DNA of 18,912 bases from CABHOJ01 sp965649545 (GTDB lineage: Bacteria; Pseudomonadota; Gammaproteobacteria; Burkholderiales; Methylophilaceae): positions 1 to 18,912 of the forward strand of contig CBFGLF010000025.1 in NCBI GenBank assembly GCA_965649545.1, written 5' to 3'. A program made the translations under genes and the position numbers. Under the pieces are notes generated by a model. It was given only the letters and a program-made list of their open reading frames with translations. It searched no databases and was not told the DNA's origin. Positions 13,744 through 18,912 of this stretch are shown piece by piece. The stretch's first letter is position 1. The number at the start of each line of letters is the position of its first letter.

Positions 13744-15717
13744 TTGAAGCCAGCCATTACTACCTCCAAGCAATTCTACGAGCTTCTGAGTTCGATGCGT
13801 TTCGCTGTCAGCCTGCTGACGGTGATCGGCATCGCATCCATCATCGGCACTGTGCTCAAACAGAACGAGCCTTACGCCAACTACATCATCCAGTTCGGCC
13901 AGTTCTGGTTCGACTTCTTCGAGATGCTGGGGCTCTACGACGTCTACCATAGCGCCTGGTTCCTGCTCATCCTGTTGTTCCTGGTGATCTCCACCAGCCT
14001 GTGCATCTATCGCAACAGTCCGTTGATGCTGAGCGAGCTCAGGACTTACCGCGAGACAGCCACGGAAAAGTCCCTGCGCGCCTTCAGCCACAAGCATGCT
14101 TATCAGTCGGTGCATACTTTCGACGATACCCGCCAGACTCTCCAGCAGTTCCTGACGTTGCGAGGCTTCCGTTTCAAGACCGTCCGCCATGCGGATGGCG
14201 GTGAACTCATCGCGGCCAAGGCTGGTAGCTACCAGCGTCTAGGCTACATCTTCACCCATGCCGCGATCGTCATCATCTGCGTCGGCGGATTGCTGGACGG
14301 GAATGTGCCGTTCAAGGTGCAGGAGTTGCTCGGCTACAAGAAGGTCGAGACGCTGGACATCCCAGAATCCGAGGTGCCCGCCGTTAGCCGGTTGAGTACT
14401 GCCAACCTGTCGTTCCGTGCCAATATGACGTTGCCTGAGGGCACCAGCTCCGATGTCGCGTTCCAGCGCATGCGAGACGGTTACCTGGTGCAAGAGCTGC
14501 CGTTCCGCATCGAGCTCAAGGATTTCCGTATCGAGCATTACGCGACTGGCCAGCCGAAATCCTTCGAAAGCGACTTGCTGATCATCGATCCGGAGTTGAA
14601 GGAGCCTTTGGCTCATACGATCAGTGTCAACCACCCGCTGATCTACAAGGGGGTCGCCATCTATCAGTCCGATTTCCAGGACGGCGGTACCAAGCTCAAG
14701 CTTAACGTCTGGGGCTTGTTCAGCACCCAGTCGAAGCCACTCGAAGTCGACGGCACGATCTTCAAGAAAGCCAAGCTGGGGGAGGGGGATGATGCGCTGA
14801 CACTGGAATTCAACGATTTCCGCATGTTCAACATCCTCAATCTCACCGCGGACGGCAAGGGAAAACCCCAGAATGTCGGTCCGAATGTCACATTCAAGGT
14901 GCGGGACACTCAGGGGCAAGCCAAGGAATATGTGAACTACATGCAGCCCTTGCTGCTGAGTGGACGTCCCTACTTCGTCTCGGGCATGCGCGAGACGCAG
15001 CAAGAGGATTTCCGTTACCTCCGTATCCCGGCAGACGAGGACTTCACTATCGATGGCTTCATGCGATTGCGGACTACCTTGTTCGATGAGAGCCAGCATG
15101 CTGAGATCGCCAGAAGATTCGCGAAAGTGGCTTTCGGTGAGCGATCTTCAGGTGACTTGACGCAGCAGAAGTTCGAGGCCAGCGTGGTGCAGTTGCTCGA
15201 TGCCTTCGCCAAGGGAGGGTACACCCGAGTCGCCGACATGATCGAGAAATCCGTACCGGAAGCCGAACGCGAAAAAGCTGCACAGACCTACCTCAAGATC
15301 GTCAACGGCGCAGCGTTCGAAGCCTACAACCTGAGTCGCGAACGCAGCGGTAAACAACCCGAAAGCCCGAACGAGGAGAATCAGCAATTCCTGCAGGAGA
15401 GCCTCAACGCCATCAGCGACCTCTATTTCTATGGTGCGCCGTTCTATCTACAGCTGACGCAATACGAACATCGTGAGGCTAGTGGTCTGCAGTTGACCAA
15501 GTCGCCAGGCAAGAATCTGGTGTACTCTGGATCGGTGTTGCTGGTGCTGGGTATCTTCGCCATGATCTATATCCGTGAACGGAGAATCTGGCTGCTGGTC
15601 AAACCCGAGACGAACGAAGTGTTGTTTGCCATGTCAGCCAACCGCAAGAACCGTGATCTTGACGTTGAATACGAACGTTACAAAACGCAGCTGGATAAGG
15701 TGCTGCGCACCCGTTGA
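13744..15717 (+). CDS. resB: System II cytochrome c biogenesis protein ResB/Ccs1
   Basis: A 657-residue membrane protein that, with ResC/CcsA, carries haem out and ligates it to apocytochromes c. Membrane helices are at about 18-38 (MRFAVSLLTVIGIASIIGTVL), 71-89 and 166-185 (containing His172 in FTHAAI), with a fourth near 592-612. Between the third and fourth lies a large periplasmic domain (about 190-590), as expected. ELLSSMRFAVSLL at the start is the family opening. The start is TTG at 13744: an in-frame stop at 13723-13725 leaves no upstream ATG or GTG, the next ATG (residue 18) falls inside the conserved first helix, and AGAG (13734-13737) lies six bases ahead. The end overlaps the ResC region in a TGATG. 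The strong terminator just upstream is odd, since no clear promoter of its own is visible. Confidence 0.92.
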   Translation: MKPAITTSKQFYELLSSMRFAVSLLTVIGIASIIGTVLKQNEPYANYIIQFGQFWFDFFEMLGLYDVYHSAWFLLILLFLVISTSLCIYRNSPLMLSELRTYRETATEKSLRAFSHKHAYQSVHTFDDTRQTLQQFLTLRGFRFKTVRHADGGELIAAKAGSYQRLGYIFTHAAIVIICVGGLLDGNVPFKVQELLGYKKVETLDIPESEVPAVSRLSTANLSFRANMTLPEGTSSDVAFQRMRDGYLVQELPFRIELKDFRIEHYATGQPKSFESDLLIIDPELKEPLAHTISVNHPLIYKGVAIYQSDFQDGGTKLKLNVWGLFSTQSKPLEVDGTIFKKAKLGEGDDALTLEFNDFRMFNILNLTADGKGKPQNVGPNVTFKVRDTQGQAKEYVNYMQPLLLSGRPYFVSGMRETQQEDFRYLRIPADEDFTIDGFMRLRTTLFDESQHAEIARRFAKVAFGERSSGDLTQQKFEASVVQLLDAFAKGGYTRVADMIEKSVPEAEREKAAQTYLKIVNGAAFEAYNLSRERSGKQPESPNEENQQFLQESLNAISDLYFYGAPFYLQLTQYEHREASGLQLTKSPGKNLVYSGSVLLVLGIFAMIYIRERRIWLLVKPETNEVLFAMSANRKNRDLDVEYERYKTQLDKVLRTR

Positions 15718-15731
15718 TGGAGAATGCTTCG

Positions 15732-16877
15732 ATGAACACCGCAATCCTGGATGATGTCCCCGTCCCTCTCTTGAAGCGTCTAAGCTGGCAAGATTGGCTC
15801 TATTCGTTGATCTTGGTCCTCGGCGCCGTCTTTGCCTATGTGCAATACGGCAGCTATATGGACGTCTATGAGAAGAGCTTCCTGTTCGGCGCGGCAGCAG
15901 TTTTCAGCTGGCTGGGCTGGCAATGGAAGCCTTTACGCCTGCTGGTGATCGGTGTCGGCGTCATCAGCCTGTTCGCTATCAGCCTCTACGACGCTGACCT
16001 GGGGCGCGCCAACCAGGCCTTCCTGCTCAAATACCTGATCTCCAGCCAGTCGGCCGTCATGTGGATGAACGTGTTGTTCGTCCTGGCCATGCTGATCTAC
16101 TGGTTCGCGATGTTCACCCGGTCGGATTTCGCCGGTAAATTCGCTTCCAGTCTGACATGGGCAGCCGTGCTCATGGGCATGGTTGGACTGATGGTGCGCT
16201 GGTATGAGTCTTACCTTATCGCCCCCGAAGTGGGCCATATCCCGATCAGCAACCTGTATGAAGTATTCATCCTGTTCTGCCTGATCACGGCCTTGCTCTA
16301 TCTATACTATGAACAGCGCTACAACACCCGCCAGCTTGGCGGCTTCGTCCTGCTGGTGGTCAGTGCGGCGGTCGGGTTCATCCTTTGGTACACCTTCGAT
16401 CGCCAGGCCCATGAGATCCAGCCGCTGGTGCCGGCCTTGCAGTCCTACTGGATGAAGATCCATGTGCCGGCGAACTTCATCGGCTACGGTGCATTCTCCC
16501 TGGCAGCGATGGTTGCGTTGGCTTACCTGCTGGCGGAACGCGGTATTTTGGCGTCGAAACTCCCGGCACTGGATACCCTGGATGATGTGATGTACAAGGC
16601 CATCGCCGTCGGTTTCGCGTTTTTCACGATCGCGACCATACTCGGCGCCATGTGGGCGGCTGAAGCCTGGGGTGGCTACTGGTCCTGGGACCCGAAAGAG
16701 ACCTGGGCGCTCATCGTCTGGTTGAACTATGCTGCCTGGTTGCACTTGCGCATGGTGAAGGGCTTGCGCGGACCGATCCTCGCATGGTGGTCGCTGGTCG
16801 GTCTCTTGGTGACGACGTTCGCTTTCCTCGGCGTCAACATGTTCCTGTCAGGGTTGCATTCCTACGGCGCGCTTTAA
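15732..16877 (+). CDS. ccsA: System II cytochrome c biogenesis protein ResC/CcsA
   Basis: A 381-residue polytopic membrane protein of the haem-handling family. It has an N-terminal block of helices (about 22-90), further helices through the middle, and the tryptophan-rich WWD-type motif WAAEAWGGYWSWDPKETW at 308-325, which presents haem to apocytochrome. Candidate haem-ligand histidines are His244 (KIHVP) and His338 (WLHLRM), with His376 near the end. It works with ResB, and the two genes are coupled: the resB stop and a possible ATG at 15717 form TGATG. I prefer the ATG at 15732 because GGAG (15719-15722) lies nine bases ahead of it; the earlier ATG would add five residues. It converges with the histidine kinase gene across 25 bases with no terminator visible. 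Confidence 0.94.
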   Translation: MNTAILDDVPVPLLKRLSWQDWLYSLILVLGAVFAYVQYGSYMDVYEKSFLFGAAAVFSWLGWQWKPLRLLVIGVGVISLFAISLYDADLGRANQAFLLKYLISSQSAVMWMNVLFVLAMLIYWFAMFTRSDFAGKFASSLTWAAVLMGMVGLMVRWYESYLIAPEVGHIPISNLYEVFILFCLITALLYLYYEQRYNTRQLGGFVLLVVSAAVGFILWYTFDRQAHEIQPLVPALQSYWMKIHVPANFIGYGAFSLAAMVALAYLLAERGILASKLPALDTLDDVMYKAIAVGFAFFTIATILGAMWAAEAWGGYWSWDPKETWALIVWLNYAAWLHLRMVKGLRGPILAWWSLVGLLVTTFAFLGVNMFLSGLHSYGAL

Positions 16878-16902
16878 GCCATACGCCTGATCCAGCCGTA
16901 TC

Positions 16903-18597
16903 TCAGGCCTGATTGACACTTTCCAGGCGGAAGCGCACTGCGCCGTCTCGATTGTCAGCGAGGCTCAAGCGATAGCCGGCTTGTGCAGATTGTCGATGCG
17001 CATGGTACAAGCCGATACCCAGTCCCGTCTCTGAGCTCACATTCTTCTTGAACAACTGTTCGGCGACCGCTACCGGCATGGCACTTCCCGTGTCCATGAC
17101 GTCGATGCAAAAGCGGTCGCTCCCGGAGACTGCACACTGGATGGTGATGCCGGGCTGTTGTTTGGACTTCGCGATGGCATTCTGGATGAGGTTATCCACC
17201 ACACTATCCAGCACTTCGGCATCAACCTCGATGTTGGCGAGCTCCGGGCTACCGAAGGTCAGATTGCTGACCTGGCTGTATCGCTGTTTCAAGCTCGTCC
17301 ACCAATAGGCGACATCCATCATGCGCACGCCTTCCTTGCGGGGCGCCTGCAATTTATCCAATGTCAGGGCAAGCCGCTGATTGAGTTGCGGCAGTTGCCT
17401 GCGCATCAATGCCAGCAAGCGTTCACTTTCGTTGTCCGGGGTTTGTTCGGCCGCGCTGCATAAGGCGCTCATGGATTGGATCAGGTTCTTGATGTCATGG
17501 GTCAGGCGCGCGCCAGTCTCGTACACCGCCTGCATATAAGCAGACTGCCGCATCGTCTCTTCCCGTCGTTTGGCTTCATAGAACTCCCCGACGATCTGGG
17601 TCAGCAGCTTGACGTGAATGGTCAGCGCAGGTGTCAATGGCCATTTCGTATACAGCGATAGATGAAAATTGTGGAATTCGAAATCTGCGCGATGGCTACC
17701 TTTAAAGCCGTAGGTGCCGTGACTATCATCCGTGATCCAGCTCAGTCCGCTGACCCAGGGCAACGTAGAGATCTCCAGCATCGCTGATTGCGTGAACTGT
17801 TCTGCGCTGGATTCCTGCTCCGCATGTTCCGCGATGTTGCGTACCCATTTCTCGAAAGGCATCCCGACGCTGAGCAGGTACCGGGACAGCAATTGCCCGA
17901 GGCCTGCGAAACCGGCGCGAGGGTTCCATAGCCAGCTGATCGTGAGCAATGTGAACGCCAGGCCAAAGATCACTTTCAGGATGACCTCGGCATAGTTCGA
18001 TGAACTCGATGCCTGGATGGCGAAGCTGCCCAATACCAGGATCACTGCAAGCAGCATCAATAACAGGGTATAGAAGAAATCCAGGATCGGTGGCTGGTCG
18101 GCCTCTTCAGGTTCGCGGAACGTCAGCAGAATACCTAGCGGAAGTGTCGGCAATAAATAGGTGACGACGAAATGCGTCGCCGCGATGTCTTCGGCCGCAT
18201 CTAGCAGTTTAGGCACGACCCACATGATGAGTACCGAGAGCAGGTAACCTGCCGCTAATAGATAGCCGATGCGCGTTGAGCGCGCGCGCGATGAGAACAC
18301 TCTGCCACCTAGCAAACCGAACAGGCCGGTTAACCAAAGGGCCAATAACCACCAACCTGCGAAAAAGATCAGACTCACCCCGGCGATCAGGAACAGGATA
18401 GCGGCCGGTGGCGAGAGCTTGTCGTTGGTGCGCCAGATAGGTTGCCACAAGAGGAATAGCCCGTAGTGGCAGAGAATGATCGCTCGATCAACGATATCGT
18501 TGAAGCCAAAAAGGAGAACGACATGCAATGAAAGCAGCATGAGCGCGAGTTCCCACTGGCGCTCTTTGAAATGCCTGATGCTAGCTTGCAGCTTCAT
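16903..18597 (-). CDS. Multi-membrane sensor histidine kinase, orphan in this window
   Basis: A 564-residue kinase. The N-terminal third (about 17-224) holds seven or eight hydrophobic helices with short loops, so sensing is probably within or near the membrane. Residues about 250-345 form a soluble, GAF-like segment (LPWVSGLSWITDD, then a beta-rich FHLSLYTKWPL). The phospho-acceptor is His367 in LTHDIKNLIQSMS, followed by the ATPase boxes: N box DNLIQNA (468-474), DTGSAMP (502-508), and glycine-rich TGLGIGLYHAH (524-534). The HDIKNL form of the H-box resembles PrsK-type kinases more than the HDIRNPL form I associate with PilS. No response regulator is in the window. The gene faces a sigma-54-type prepilin promoter, which suggests but does not prove a pilus-related role. 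The ribosome site is weak. Confidence 0.87.
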   Translation of the reverse strand: MKLQASIRHFKERQWELALMLLSLHVVLLFGFNDIVDRAIILCHYGLFLLWQPIWRTNDKLSPPAAILFLIAGVSLIFFAGWWLLALWLTGLFGLLGGRVFSSRARSTRIGYLLAAGYLLSVLIMWVVPKLLDAAEDIAATHFVVTYLLPTLPLGILLTFREPEEADQPPILDFFYTLLLMLLAVILVLGSFAIQASSSSNYAEVILKVIFGLAFTLLTISWLWNPRAGFAGLGQLLSRYLLSVGMPFEKWVRNIAEHAEQESSAEQFTQSAMLEISTLPWVSGLSWITDDSHGTYGFKGSHRADFEFHNFHLSLYTKWPLTPALTIHVKLLTQIVGEFYEAKRREETMRQSAYMQAVYETGARLTHDIKNLIQSMSALCSAAEQTPDNESERLLALMRRQLPQLNQRLALTLDKLQAPRKEGVRMMDVAYWWTSLKQRYSQVSNLTFGSPELANIEVDAEVLDSVVDNLIQNAIAKSKQQPGITIQCAVSGSDRFCIDVMDTGSAMPVAVAEQLFKKNVSSETGLGIGLYHAHRQSAQAGYRLSLADNRDGAVRFRLESVNQA

Positions 18598-18624
18598 GAT
18601 CTATCGCTTTATAAGTATTGAGTG

Positions 18625-18660
18625 TGTCGAATATTTGGCGATATTGACGTATTTTCGACA
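18625..18660. promoter_or_regulatory. Inverted repeat TGTCGAA/TTCGACA upstream of the prepilin promoter
   Basis: TGTCGAA (18625-18631) and TTCGACA (18654-18660) are exact inverted copies, 29 bp centre to centre, or a little under three helical turns. They lie 75-110 bp upstream of the -24 element, where activators of sigma-54 promoters usually bind. The left copy includes GTGTC, the core reported for PilR sites. The region is AT-rich and shared with the divergent kinase gene. Confidence 0.42.
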
Positions 18661-18732
18661 TAAATCACCCGAAATTCTGATCAATACAACCCTAAATTCG
18701 TTCAAATCCTGCAATTAAAGCGGGATTTCGGC

Positions 18733-18749
18733 TTGGCATGAAAAATGCA
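18733..18749 (+). promoter_or_regulatory. Sigma-54 (-24/-12) promoter of the prepilin gene
   Basis: TTGGCATG-AAAA-ATGCA matches the RpoN consensus TTGGCACG-N4-TTGCA at all but two defined positions. The invariant GG (18735-18736) and GC (18747-18748) are exactly 12 bp apart, start to start. RNA would begin near 18760, about 60 bases before the prepilin ATG. The leader includes a small CGCC-ATGG-GGCG hairpin (18797-18808) that touches the ribosome site. Confidence 0.8.
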
Positions 18750-18820
18750 GGTTCTGTTATGCGCTAATCTCGTTTGCGTAACTATCAATCATTCAGCGCC
18801 ATGGGGCGAAGGATAACATA

Positions 18821-18912
18821 ATGAAAAAGCAGGTTGGTTTCACCCTGATTGAACTGGCGATCGTGTTGGTCATCATCGGATTGCTGTTGGGCGGTGTGCT
18901 CAAAGGACAAGA
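18821..18912 (+). CDS. Type IV prepilin / pseudopilin, 3'-truncated by window edge
   Basis: Only the first 30 codons are inside the window. They encode a textbook class III signal: a short basic leader MKKQVG, a PilD-type cleavage point between Gly6 and Phe7, the FTLIEL motif with Glu at mature position 5, and a hydrophobic helix (AIVLVIIGLLLGGVL). After cleavage and N-methylation such proteins build type IV pili or type II secretion pseudopili. AAGGA (18809-18813) is seven bases before the ATG. The lost C-terminal domain is what would separate major pilin, minor pilin and pseudopilin. The sigma-54 promoter, as at many pilA genes, favours a pilin that is made in quantity under regulation. Confidence 0.9.
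   Translation, partial: MKKQVGFTLIELAIVLVIIGLLLGGVLKGQ

Noticed and set aside
18280..18290. Alternating GC run, possible Z-DNA or simple repeat
   Set aside because: Eleven bases only, inside the kinase gene where it encodes a plausible Arg/Ala-containing loop; short GC runs are expected at this base composition.
1..18912. Defence island, prophage, transposon or CRISPR array
   Set aside because: No transposase, integrase, terminal repeats, spaced direct repeats or defence-type domains were seen; the genes are core housekeeping and envelope functions with even base composition.

Overview
The window looks like an ordinary core-chromosome stretch of a betaproteobacterium. The nearest feel is a Nitrosomonadales/Gallionellaceae-type chemolithotroph, but this is judged by eye and not by database search. 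Pointers are the high-GC codon use, the engB / cytochrome c4 / resB-resC block (System II cytochrome c maturation, typical of betaproteobacteria), the pteridine reductase / MidA / TtcA neighbourhood, and a TopA with a lysine-alanine tail. I see no insertion sequence, integrase, phage gene, CRISPR array, tRNA or rRNA. No gene-free stretch exceeds 300 bases; the longest is 223 bases (18598-18820) and holds a strong sigma-54 promoter.

Layout. (1) 1-830: the 3' part of holC (DNA polymerase III chi), overlapped by an unknown small gene. (2) 869-1252, minus: a lone GcvH-like lipoyl carrier, divergent from pbpG (1420-2418), which has a near-consensus sigma-70 promoter. (3) pbpG and topA (2492-5101, minus) converge on a 20-bp perfect-stem bidirectional terminator. 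(4) Divergent from topA is a probable operon of a CHASE2 adenylate cyclase, a secreted SH3-type protein and a secreted M48 metalloprotease (5223-8525). It ends at a second bidirectional terminator shared with ttcA. (5) ttcA and a FolM/PTR1-type pteridine reductase run on the minus strand (8591-10277), divergent from a MidA-family methyltransferase and trmB (10301-12209). (6) engB (minus) diverges from cytochrome c4 across a 16-bp perfect palindrome. Then come a terminator, resB (TTG start) and resC/ccsA (13744-16877). (7) A multi-membrane sensor histidine kinase (16903-18597, minus) diverges from a type IV prepilin gene that runs off the right edge behind a -24/-12 promoter.

How the genes work together. 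Cytochrome c4, ResB and ResC form a coherent unit: a dihaem c-type cytochrome beside the machinery that attaches its haem. The cyclase, SH3 protein and protease look like an envelope-sensing and maintenance module, but that is inference. The kinase facing a sigma-54 prepilin promoter recalls PilS/PilR control of pilA, although no response regulator is in view. No clearly new multi-gene system is demonstrated. The best leads are the kinase/sigma-54/prepilin junction, the atypical lone lipoyl carrier, the operator-like palindrome before cytochrome c4, and several divergent promoters that would give short-leader or leaderless mRNAs.
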